This document shows, in pieces, positions 1 to 5,774 of a DNA stretch of 5,794 bases (within the stretch, counting starts at the first letter, position 1; the number at the start of each line of letters is the position of its first letter). This DNA is from Promethearchaeota archaeon (lineage in GTDB: Archaea > Asgardarchaeota > Lokiarchaeia > Sigynarchaeales > SOKP01). Both the position numbers and the translations under genes were made by a program. Below the pieces are notes generated by a model. The model was not told where the DNA came from. It ran no database searches and saw only the letters and a program-made list of their open reading frames with translations. The stretch is from the NCBI GenBank assembly GCA_019894655.1, contig JAGXNZ010000098.1:1-5794 (forward strand), in the 5' to 3' direction.

Positions 1-797
1 AAAATAGATTTAAGCTCGTACATATTATTGGAATTAATTGCGCTCCAAATTGATTTGTAAACCTGGTATCCCGTCCCAGCATCTAATAATTTTGGACCAA
101 CCCATTTATCGTATGGACCATGAATCATTTCTCCGATTAAAACGCAATCGGGTTTGGCTTTTTTACATACTTGCCTGAATTCTCGCCAGAAATTGGAACT
201 AATAAGATAGGCTACATCTAAACGCCAACCATCTATTCCTATTTCTTTTAACCAATAATTGCTTACTGAAAAAAGAAAGTCCCTTACATCTTTTTCATTT
301 AGGTTCAATTTTACAAGTTCGTAATGCCCTTCCCAATTTTGATAATCAAAACCATCCTTGTAAGGATTATTTTTTGAAAAGTCAACAAAATGCCAATGTC
401 TGCGCCAAGATTTTTCCTTATGAGCTTGAATATCTTTAAAAGAATCAAATTCCCTACTAACATGATTAAAAACACCATCAATTATAACTCTAATATTCAT
501 ATTATGGAGTTCAGTAGTAATTTGCTTAAATAAATCATTAGTTCCTAAACGATGGTCTATTTTCATATAATCTACTATATCATAACCATGAGATACAGAT
601 TCAAATAAAGGACCAAATTGAATCACGTTGACTCCTAATTTTTTAAAATGATCATAAAAATTTCTAATTTCTAATAACCGATCAACCTTGCCACTCTCAT
701 CTTTACCATATTTGGGAGCTCCAAAAAAGCCTAAAGGATATATGTGATATACTATAGCCATCTTTGCCCATTCAGGGATATAGTTAAGATGTTCCAT
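1..797 (-). CDS. GH13 alpha-amylase-family glycoside hydrolase, 3' end beyond the window
   Basis: Reading the minus strand from ATG at 797 gives 265 uninterrupted codons to the window edge. The protein starts almost directly in the (beta/alpha)8 barrel (YHIYPLGF at residues 18-24) with no signal peptide and no N-terminal starch-binding domain, so a cytoplasmic enzyme is likely. GH13 conserved region I is visible as DGVFNH (107-112). Region II is GWRLDVA (190-196), with Arg192 and the predicted nucleophile Asp194. Region III is LIGEM (220-224), with the predicted acid/base Glu223. The third catalytic Asp, in region IV, would lie beyond the window. The family cleaves or transfers alpha-glucosidic bonds in starch, glycogen or maltodextrins; the exact specificity (amylase, cyclomaltodextrinase or neopullulanase-like) cannot be set from this part. 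An in-frame TAA lies three codons upstream of the ATG, which fixes the start. No clear Shine-Dalgarno precedes it, so the mRNA may be leaderless or weakly led. Confidence 0.93.
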   Translation of the reverse strand, partial: MEHLNYIPEWAKMAIVYHIYPLGFFGAPKYGKDESGKVDRLLEIRNFYDHFKKLGVNVIQFGPLFESVSHGYDIVDYMKIDHRLGTNDLFKQITTELHNMNIRVIIDGVFNHVSREFDSFKDIQAHKEKSWRRHWHFVDFSKNNPYKDGFDYQNWEGHYELVKLNLNEKDVRDFLFSVSNYWLKEIGIDGWRLDVAYLISSNFWREFRQVCKKAKPDCVLIGEMIHGPYDKWVGPKLLDAGTGYQVYKSIWSAINSNNMYELKSI

Positions 798-1060
798 TAT
801 GAATTAAATAGTTTTTAATTAATCAATTTTAGCAAATTAGAAATTCTGAATATCTGTGAATTCAACAATATTTCTTCCGTTGCTCACATTAAAAACATAA
901 AATAGCTTCTAAAGAAGGTTTTGGAAGAAATTAAAAGGAAAATCAAATGAATTTTTATTGAAAAACATGTTAAATAAGTAGTTTTTAGGGTTTAATTATT
1001 CTTAGCAATAGTTAAGATTAATTTTAATCACATATTAGGAACAATTAATATAAACACCAT

Positions 1061-1069
1061 TTTATAATA
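1061..1069 (+). promoter_or_regulatory. Possible archaeal TATA box for hdrA
   Basis: TTTATAATA sits about 44-52 bases upstream of the TTG start. With usual archaeal spacing, transcription would begin near 1090-1095, leaving a short leader that still contains the GAGGG ribosome-binding site. The surrounding sequence is so AT-rich that other TATA-like strings (for example near 1046-1053 and 1088-1097) cannot be excluded. This is an inference from position only. Confidence 0.3.
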
Positions 1070-1101
1070 CTCATGGGTTCGTGAAAATTTAATATAATTT
1101 T

Positions 1102-1106
1102 GAGGG
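1102..1106 (+). promoter_or_regulatory. Shine-Dalgarno site deciding the TTG start of hdrA
   Basis: GAGGG lies six bases before the TTG at 1113. An in-frame TGA at 1101-1103 overlaps it, so no earlier start exists in this frame. The translated N-terminus from this TTG (MKIGLFICDCG) matches the beginning expected for HdrA, which supports the choice. Confidence 0.75.
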
Positions 1107-1112
1107 TTTAAG

Positions 1113-3512
1113 TTGAAAATTGGCTTGTTTATCTGCGACTGTGGTAAGAATATTAGCGGAGTAATTGACAACAGCAAATTAATAGACCATTTTAAAGAGT
1201 ATCCCGATGTCCACGTGATAGGAGATCAATATTTATGCGCGGAATTAGGTTTAACAAAAATTACTAGCGAGATAAAGGAACACGAGATCGACCGGGTAGT
1301 AATTGCTGCTTGTTCTTTTAAATTGCATGGATTGTTGTTTAGAAAAACAATAGAAAAAGCTGGTATCAATCGATATTTGATATCTTTTGCAAATATTAGG
1401 GAACAAAATTCGTGGGTACATAACGATAGTCCTGAGAAAGCTACAACGAAAGCAATAGATCAAATAAAAATGGCAATTGAACAAGTTAAACTTCTAGAAC
1501 CTTTAGAAGTTCAACGTGCAAAAGTCAATCCATCAGCCCTAATTATCGGGGGTGGTATTGCCGGAATCAAAGCCTCTCTAGTTATAGCAGATGCTGGCTA
1601 CAAGGTTTATTTAGTAGAAAAAGACATAACAATTGGAGGTAAGATGGCTCTTTTTGACAAGACTTTTCCTACGCTAGATTGTTCTATATGTATTCTTGGA
1701 CCACTTATGGTAGAAGTTAAAGATCATCCGAATATTGAGTTAATTACTCATAGTATCGTAGAAAGTGTTAGTGGATATGTTGGAAACTTCACCGTAAGAG
1801 TAAAGAAACAACCACGGTTTGTTAATGAAGAAACTTGCGTTGGGTGTTTCAATTTATGTAGGGATGTTTGTCCAATTGATGTTGAAGACACATTCTTTCC
1901 TAGAAAAGCAATAGATGTAGCTTATCCACAGGCGATTCCTCTCATTCCAAACATATTAGAAGAGTATTGTATTGGCTGTAAAGCGTGTGCCCAAGCTTGT
2001 GATCGCGATGCAATTGATTTCGATCAAAAATCCGAAAAAATTGAATTTGAAGTTGGAACCATAATAACCGCCACAGGATTTAAAACATTCGATCCTAGCT
2101 TGCTAGGTGAATTTAATTATCAAACATACATGGATGTAGTTACAACCATGCAAGTCGAGCGATTGCTAAATAACGACGGGCCGACGCATGGAAAGATCGT
2201 GAGACCATCTAATGGGGAAAGACCTCTAAGAGTTTCATTTATTCTATGTGTAGGTTCACGGAATAGGGCGATTCACCACGATTATTGTAGTCAAGTCTGT
2301 TGCAATGTTTCAATTAAACAAGCTGTACTGTTAAAGAAAGAGCATCCAGAGACAGAAATTAATATATATTATACTGATATACGAGCAATGGGAAAAAACT
2401 GTGAGGAGTTCTATAATCGAGCTCAAGAAGTTTTTGGTATTAGATTTATTAAAAGTAATATATCTGCAATTCTTAAGGATGACTTATCTGAAACTGGAGA
2501 ATTATTGGTTCGAGGCGAAGACGTAATAGACGATAGAATTTTTGAAAACAAGGCTGACCTCGTCGTTTTGGCTGTTGGAATTGAACCTGCTGAAAATACA
2601 GATGAATTAAGTCAATTACTTAACATTTCTCAAGGTCCTTATGGATTTTTATTAGAAAAGCATCTTAAAATTAAACCTTCTGAAACTTCTGTAAACGGTA
2701 TATTTATAGCAGGTGCTATCCAAGGACCAAAGGATATCCCCTCCAGTATAGCCCAAGCAGAAAGTGCGGCCGCGAAAGCAATGGTCTTAATGTCCAAAGA
2801 GCATGTCGAACTTGATCCTCATATTGTATACTTTAATTCAAATGAATGTGATTTATGCAGACTTTGTGAAGATATCTGTATATATAATGCATTAAAAATA
2901 GAAAATAATAAATTAAATATTATTAATGCGAATTGTACGGGATGTGGGGCATGCGCAGCAATGTGCCATTCAGATGCCTTATACATTCCTGGTTTTACAA
3001 AAAAGCAGATAAGTGCTCAAATTAATAGGATTTTGGGTGAGAAATCCGAATATCCATTAATTATAGCATTTCTTTGCAATTGGTGTTCTTACATGGGAGC
3101 AGATCTGGCGGGAACCAGCAAAATTAATTATCCTACCAACATAAGATCAATAAGGGTAATGTGTACAGCAATGCTAAACCCATCATTAGTATTTGAAGCT
3201 TTTTTTAATGGAGCAGATGGAGTGTTGATTGCAGGTTGCCACCCACAAGATTGCCATTATGATACAGGATTTATGAAAGCAGCCAATAGATATGAAAGTA
3301 TTAGGGAAATCCTTGGTGAGGCGGGATTAAATGAAAAACGCGTGAGGATCGAAAGTATATCTGCTGGGGAAGGTGAAAAGTTTGCACAGGTTGTATCAAA
3401 TTTTAAAACTGAGCTTGAAAAATTAGGACCATTAAAACCGGGAGAATATCGAAAACCACATGTTGGCGAAATCAAAAAAGAGAGAAAAAAAGCAAAATTA
3501 AAAGAATTATAA
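1113..3512 (+). CDS. hdrA: HdrA–MvhD fusion: heterodisulfide reductase subunit A with C-terminal [2Fe-2S] domain
   Basis: This is a predicted cytoplasmic iron-sulfur flavoprotein of the HdrA family, which carries electrons and, in known complexes, bifurcates them at FAD between ferredoxin and an HdrBC-type branch. The N-terminal domain has CDCG (Cys8, Cys10), Cys42 and Cys67. The FAD-binding domain has GGGIAG (146-151), LDCSIC (Cys190, Cys193), CVGSR (Cys379), YCSQVCC (391-397) and GIFIAGAIQGPKDIP (529-543). An inserted ferredoxin domain carries Cys242/245/249/253 and Cys286/289/292/296. A second ferredoxin domain carries Cys579/582/585/589 and Cys608/611/614/618. From about residue 648 the protein continues into an MvhD-like domain with CNWC (655-658), Cys684 and GCHPQDC (Cys709, Cys714), which in other complexes receives electrons from a hydrogenase or formate dehydrogenase. 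HdrA alone is roughly 650 residues, so 799 fits a full fusion. It ends in a lysine-rich tail (from about 788). No HdrB, HdrC or hydrogenase gene is in the window, so the physiological donor and acceptor are unknown. The family call is firm; a bifurcating role is inference. Confidence 0.95.
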   Translation: MKIGLFICDCGKNISGVIDNSKLIDHFKEYPDVHVIGDQYLCAELGLTKITSEIKEHEIDRVVIAACSFKLHGLLFRKTIEKAGINRYLISFANIREQNSWVHNDSPEKATTKAIDQIKMAIEQVKLLEPLEVQRAKVNPSALIIGGGIAGIKASLVIADAGYKVYLVEKDITIGGKMALFDKTFPTLDCSICILGPLMVEVKDHPNIELITHSIVESVSGYVGNFTVRVKKQPRFVNEETCVGCFNLCRDVCPIDVEDTFFPRKAIDVAYPQAIPLIPNILEEYCIGCKACAQACDRDAIDFDQKSEKIEFEVGTIITATGFKTFDPSLLGEFNYQTYMDVVTTMQVERLLNNDGPTHGKIVRPSNGERPLRVSFILCVGSRNRAIHHDYCSQVCCNVSIKQAVLLKKEHPETEINIYYTDIRAMGKNCEEFYNRAQEVFGIRFIKSNISAILKDDLSETGELLVRGEDVIDDRIFENKADLVVLAVGIEPAENTDELSQLLNISQGPYGFLLEKHLKIKPSETSVNGIFIAGAIQGPKDIPSSIAQAESAAAKAMVLMSKEHVELDPHIVYFNSNECDLCRLCEDICIYNALKIENNKLNIINANCTGCGACAAMCHSDALYIPGFTKKQISAQINRILGEKSEYPLIIAFLCNWCSYMGADLAGTSKINYPTNIRSIRVMCTAMLNPSLVFEAFFNGADGVLIAGCHPQDCHYDTGFMKAANRYESIREILGEAGLNEKRVRIESISAGEGEKFAQVVSNFKTELEKLGPLKPGEYRKPHVGEIKKERKKAKLKEL

Positions 3513-3534
3513 AGTTGTAAGGATTTTAAGGCTA

Positions 3535-3544
3535 TTTTTCTTTT
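3535..3544 (+). terminator. Oligo-T tract after hdrA
   Basis: TTTTTCTTTT begins 22 bases after the hdrA stop codon, on the coding strand. Archaeal transcription often ends at such T-rich tracts without a hairpin. Its presence suggests that at least part of hdrA transcription stops before the DUF711 gene. In AT-rich DNA this could also be chance. Confidence 0.4.
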
Positions 3545-3551
3545 ATTAACT

Positions 3552-3569
3552 AAATTAAGAACTTAATTT
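3552..3569. repeat. Perfect 18-base inverted repeat in the hdrA–DUF711 gap
   Basis: Arms AAATTAAG (3552-3559) and CTTAATTT (3562-3569) flank a two-base AA spacer. The spacer is too small for a good RNA hairpin loop, so a DNA dyad that binds a dimeric regulator is at least as likely as a terminator stem. It ends 17 bases before the ATG of the DUF711 gene, where an operator over the transcription start would sit. The arms contain only one G:C pair each, so chance in AT-rich DNA remains possible. Confidence 0.4.
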
Positions 3570-3586
3570 CTTTTAATCGAAAAATT

Positions 3587-4870
3587 ATGAAGGTTCGAGC
3601 TATTACAGTTGGAAGCAAAATCCCCTATTTGATAGATGATAAAGAACTTGAAGAAAAATTAGAACGTAATCTTCAGAATTTTTATTCTTTCAATTTTGAA
3701 CTTGTTCAAAGGCTTAACGAGAAAGATATTGAAGTACAAACAAAAAGATTGTGTTCTCAACCAATATTATCATACGAACAGCAATTTTATTCTAAAAATT
3801 TAAATGAAAACCTCACAAAAATTCACGATCAGCTGGAAATTATAGAAAGAATCATAACAAAATATGAATTTGATTATTTTGCTTCCTGTGCTGTAATAGC
3901 AGACGAACAAATACAAAAATATGGGATATATGAGAAATTACTATTAAATGAAGTACCTAACTTCATTACTAGGAGAGAGAAGTTTTTTACTTCTGTTCAC
4001 GTAGCTTCCAAGGAAAACGGAATTAATTTATCTGCTCTTCGTTCCAGTGCCAAAATTATAAAAACATTGTCCAATCCTGATCCTTTCAATAATTTGAATT
4101 TTTGCGTTAGTTCTAATGTTTCCCCCGACACTCCTTTTTTCCCTGCAGCTTATCATGTTTCCGAAAATCCTTCAGTTGGACTGGCTTTGGAAATGGCCGA
4201 TGAAGTCGTGGATGTCTTCGAAGGTTCAAAAAGCATTGGAGAGGCGTATAATAACTTGACAATAAGATTTAACGAAATCTACGACAAATTAATTGGCATC
4301 TGTGAGGATGTTGCAGATAAATACAATATCGAATTCAAAGGAATAGATTTTTCTCCAGCACCCTTTCCTACTGTAGAAAAAAGTATAGGGACTGCCATCG
4401 AAAAATTGAATTTTGAGTATTTTGGGGCTCCTGGCTCGCTAATAGGCGTAGCTCTGATAAAAAAAGCGATTCCAAAAAAGAAGAAAGTCATAGGATTCTC
4501 TGGTTTTATGCCTTCTGTTCTTGAGGATTACACTATAGCTAAAGGTCTATCAGAAAACAATTTTAACTTAGACACTTTACTACTTTATGCTACTATGTGC
4601 GGAACAGGATTAGATTGTGTTCCGTTACCCGGTGATATAACAGAAAAAGAGTTGTTTTATATTTTACTAGATCTTTGTACTATTTCTTTAAATTTAAATA
4701 AACCGCTGACGGCTCGACTCATGCCCATCCCTGAAAGAAACGCGGGGGATGTCGTAGATTTCGATTTTGAGTACTTTGCATCTTCAACAGTTATGAAAAT
4801 TAGAAGATTAACAGACCAAAATGAGAATGATCTCTATTCTAGTAAAGAAAAAAGTATAAATTTTTTATAG
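3587..4870 (+). CDS. DUF711/UPF0210 family protein, function unknown
   Basis: The 427-residue product has the conserved blocks of the DUF711 (UPF0210) family along its length. These are the N-terminal MKVRAITVG, PDTPFFPAAYH (180-190), FSPAPFPTVEKSIGTAIE (255-272) with its SPAPFP core, FSGFMPSVLED (304-314), ATMCGTGLDCVPLPGD (335-350) and KPLTARLMPIP (372-382). The length is normal for the family and no frame damage is visible. The biochemical role is not established; to my knowledge the one structurally studied member has a fold related to pyruvate formate-lyase, but nothing here shows a catalytic glycyl radical. There is no signal peptide or membrane segment, so it is probably cytosolic. The ATG is preceded by A/T-rich sequence with no Shine-Dalgarno, so translation may be leaderless or weakly led. 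It follows hdrA on the same strand after 74 bases; co-transcription is possible, but a T tract lies between them. Family call firm, function unknown. Confidence 0.92.
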   Translation: MKVRAITVGSKIPYLIDDKELEEKLERNLQNFYSFNFELVQRLNEKDIEVQTKRLCSQPILSYEQQFYSKNLNENLTKIHDQLEIIERIITKYEFDYFASCAVIADEQIQKYGIYEKLLLNEVPNFITRREKFFTSVHVASKENGINLSALRSSAKIIKTLSNPDPFNNLNFCVSSNVSPDTPFFPAAYHVSENPSVGLALEMADEVVDVFEGSKSIGEAYNNLTIRFNEIYDKLIGICEDVADKYNIEFKGIDFSPAPFPTVEKSIGTAIEKLNFEYFGAPGSLIGVALIKKAIPKKKKVIGFSGFMPSVLEDYTIAKGLSENNFNLDTLLLYATMCGTGLDCVPLPGDITEKELFYILLDLCTISLNLNKPLTARLMPIPERNAGDVVDFDFEYFASSTVMKIRRLTDQNENDLYSSKEKSINFL

Positions 4871-4880
4871 TTTGTTTTTT
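4871..4880 (+). terminator. Oligo-T tract after the DUF711 gene
   Basis: TTTGTTTTTT immediately follows the TAG stop, and the last codons themselves contain TTTTTT (4861-4866). This pair of T runs fits hairpin-free archaeal termination. The next features are on the opposite strand, so this also marks the end of the plus-strand unit. Confidence 0.5.
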
Positions 4881-4928
4881 GACGATCGGCTATAATCGCT
4901 GAAATAATTTAAGTAAGGATTTTAACTA

Positions 4929-5038
4929 TTATATTAAGTAGTTTATTACTTTTCCGCTCTGAATAATTTTTTAGAAAATTTCACGAACACCATCATCTTT
5001 AATGGAATTGATACAAAATTCTTTGATTAAATAATCAA
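4929..5038. repeat. 110-base direct repeat, partner copy at 5511-5620
   Basis: This block and 5511-5620 are in the same orientation, 582 bases apart start to start, with 18 mismatches and no gaps in a hand alignment. They share uninterrupted stretches such as TTTTGTATCAATTCCAT and AGCGGAAAAGTAATA (minus strand). Both edges coincide with the same part of a winged-helix coding sequence: the inner edge is sharp and the outer edge is the ancestral stop codon. The pair brackets the small membrane-protein gene. Confidence 0.85.
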
Positions 5039-5040
5039 AG
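5021..5040. repeat. Perfect 20-base inverted repeat inside the winged-helix remnant
   Basis: Arms CTTTGATTA (5021-5029) and TAATCAAAG (5032-5040) flank an AA spacer. The matching place in the intact copy is not a perfect palindrome, so the symmetry arose by changes in this copy or was lost in the other. It could be a regulator-binding dyad or simply chance in decaying AT-rich sequence. Confidence 0.45.
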
Positions 5041-5114
5041 CATTCAACAAGTAAATATATATTCTTTGAAGGGATTTTTATCTCAAGTCGAGCTTCTCGA
5101 TTTCTTTAATTTTT

Positions 5115-5354
5115 TTAATCTTTTTTTTTGGATTTTTCCTTTTTATTTTGAATTAATACTCGAGGGATAGTAATAAGTGCACCAATAATTATAAAAATGG
5201 CAGCTCCCACATACTCTAGATATAATTCAAAGGGTTCTTTTTTACATAGTGATCCTGGATAACAAAAAGGATAATCAGGAGAGATGGAAACAATTTTAAT
5301 ACCCCCTATAACAATTAAAAAGACTCCAAAAGCCATCCAACACCACAACTTCAA
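5115..5354 (-). CDS. Small two-helix membrane protein, unrecognised, start uncertain and possibly 5'-damaged
   Basis: The 79-residue product has two hydrophobic segments, about residues 6-25 (WMAFGVFLIVIGGIKIV) and 47-68 (EYVGAAIFIIIGALITIPRV). They are joined by a polar loop with two cysteines (Cys31, Cys37; CYPGSLC), and a lysine-rich tail ends in KKKD. The charge pattern suggests that both ends face the cytoplasm and the cysteine loop faces outside, where a disulfide could form; this is inference. I do not recognise the family. The TTG at 5354 is a weak start with no Shine-Dalgarno seen. The frame stays open upstream to a TGA at 5391-5393 without ATG or GTG, and those extra codons read like natural protein (FIRAVDGINEH). 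This suggests the true N-terminus lies upstream in another frame (see 5372-5488). ATG at residue 7 is another possible start but would clip the first helix. It lies between two winged-helix copies and may be co-transcribed with the intact one. Confidence 0.5.
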   Translation of the reverse strand: MKLWCWMAFGVFLIVIGGIKIVSISPDYPFCYPGSLCKKEPFELYLEYVGAAIFIIIGALITIPRVLIQNKKEKSKKKD

Positions 5355-5371
5355 ATGCTCATTAATCCCGT

Positions 5372-5488
5372 CTACTGCTCTAATAAATTTTCACTTAATT
5401 CAGCAATTTTACTAATAATGTATAATTTATCTGGGATTATATGGATTTCCCAAATTTGTCACATTTCTTTCTGAGATTTGTACTTCAT
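5372..5488 (-). pseudogene. Coding-like fragment upstream of, and out of frame with, the small membrane protein
   Basis: From ATG at 5488 the minus strand reads MKYKSQKEM, an in-frame TGA (5459-5461), then 28 sense codons with protein-like character (IPDKLYIISKIAELSENLL) to TAG at 5372-5374. The end overlaps the upstream extension of the 5115-5354 frame by about 20 bases. Joining the two by a one-base shift gives a smooth amphipathic sequence entering the first membrane helix (SENL-IRAVDGINEHLKLW). The simplest reading is that this is the broken 5' part of the membrane-protein gene, carrying one nonsense and one frameshift change. It may also be non-coding, since short open stretches occur by chance and no homolog was recognised. 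Confidence 0.3.
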
Positions 5489-5510
5489 TTTTAATAAGAT
5501 TAGCATAAAA

Positions 5511-5774
5511 TTATTCCAAGTATTCTATTACTTTTCCGCTTTGAGTAATTTCATAAAAAATTTCACCGTCATCATCATCTTTTATGGAATTGATACAAAA
5601 TGCTTTTGTTAAATAATCAATGTTGTAGGCTAATTGATTCTCATCTTTAATAAAATTAGAATCTATTAGCTTTTTAAGAAGCTCTTTCTTAGAAATTTTC
5701 TCGGTTTTATTCACTATCTCTAATATCTCCCTTCTTACAGGATGGTTGACTGCTCTTAAATAAAGATCGTGCAT
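5511..5774 (-). CDS. ArsR-like winged-helix DNA-binding protein, possibly longer at its N-terminus
   Basis: The 87-residue product has the layout of a small winged-helix-turn-helix regulator. Helix 1 contains NHPVRREILEIVN (10-22), similar in style to the ANPTRLRIL-type start of ArsR-like domains. A second helix ISKKELLKKL (27-36) follows, then a recognition-helix region DENQLAYNIDYLTKAF (44-59). The wing has the acidic turn DDDDG (66-70), strand EIFYEIT (71-77) and the final helix SGKVIEYLE. No metal-binding cysteine motif is seen, only Cys60, so metal sensing is not suggested. The ATG at 5774 has GGAGGG ten bases upstream (5785-5790), which supports it as the start. However, the frame stays open to the right edge of the window and the extra codons (TEGSKY before MHDLYL) also read like protein, so a longer protein starting outside is possible. 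Target genes are unknown; its 3' end has a decayed duplicate at 4929-5038. Confidence 0.75.
   Translation of the reverse strand: MHDLYLRAVNHPVRREILEIVNKTEKISKKELLKKLIDSNFIKDENQLAYNIDYLTKAFCINSIKDDDDGEIFYEITQSGKVIEYLE

Larger units (their letters stand above)
798..1112. other. Divergent intergenic spacer between the GH13 gene and hdrA
   Basis: This 315-base, very AT-rich stretch separates two divergently transcribed genes and should hold both promoters. I see no open frame with coding character, no RNA gene and no long repeat. Visible elements are a 14-base inverted repeat at 1016-1029 (GATTAA, TT spacer, TTAATC), a TATA-like stretch at 1061-1069 and a Shine-Dalgarno-like GAGGG at 1102-1106 for the plus-strand gene. 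On the minus-strand side the sequence is A/T-rich (for example TTAATTAA at 816-823), and no promoter stands out from that background. Confidence 0.6.
4929..5105 (-). pseudogene. Decayed 3' remnant of a winged-helix regulator gene, paralogous to the gene at 5511-5774
   Basis: On the minus strand, 5038 down to 4929 aligns without gaps to 5620 down to 5511, the 3' end of the intact winged-helix gene. I count 92 identical bases of 110 by hand. In the shared frame 25 of 35 residues match, including FCINSIKDD, EIF and QSGKVI. Where the intact gene has TAT (Tyr74), this copy has TAA at 4971-4973; the old reading frame then continues to a TAA at 4929-4931, aligned with the intact gene's stop. Upstream, codons from about 5090 to 5038 (IPSKNIYLLVECF) still look like the recognition-helix region of such a protein, but base-level similarity stops abruptly. 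A TAA at 5106-5108 closes the frame, and there is no start codon or N-terminal helix. The N-terminal half is therefore missing and the rest is interrupted. A functional truncated peptide is unlikely but not excluded. Confidence 0.8.

Noticed and set aside
798..1112. Possible small RNA or hidden gene in the spacer
   Set aside because: No open frame with coding character, no stable GC-containing hairpin and no recognisable RNA motif was found; the sequence looks like promoter DNA.
1251..1484. Minus-strand 77-codon open frame inside hdrA
   Set aside because: It lies wholly inside a strongly supported gene and its translation has no recognisable domain; it is an antisense shadow.
3257..3475. Minus-strand 72-codon open frame inside the 3' part of hdrA
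   Set aside because: It overlaps the MvhD-like domain, whose cysteine motifs are intact on the plus strand; a shadow frame.
4279..4491. Minus-strand 70-codon open frame inside the DUF711 gene
   Set aside because: It overlaps conserved DUF711 blocks on the plus strand and shows low-complexity phenylalanine runs from the complement of lysine codons.
3517..4925. A 13-base string GTAAGGATTTTAA shared by 3517-3529 and 4913-4925, both downstream of gene ends
   Set aside because: One such match is expected by chance at this composition and window size, the distances to the stop codons differ (4 and 42 bases), and flanking sequence does not match.
5459..5461. In-frame TGA in the fragment 5372-5488 as a selenocysteine codon
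   Set aside because: No convincing SECIS-like stem-loop or selenoprotein family context is visible, and the frame is also broken downstream, so gene decay or non-coding sequence explains it better.
5427..5513. Read-through extension of the winged-helix gene past its TAA (28 more sense codons to TAA at 5427-5429)
   Set aside because: A run of this length is not rare by chance, the protein already ends with a complete winged-helix fold, and the paralogous remnant has its ancestral stop at the same place.
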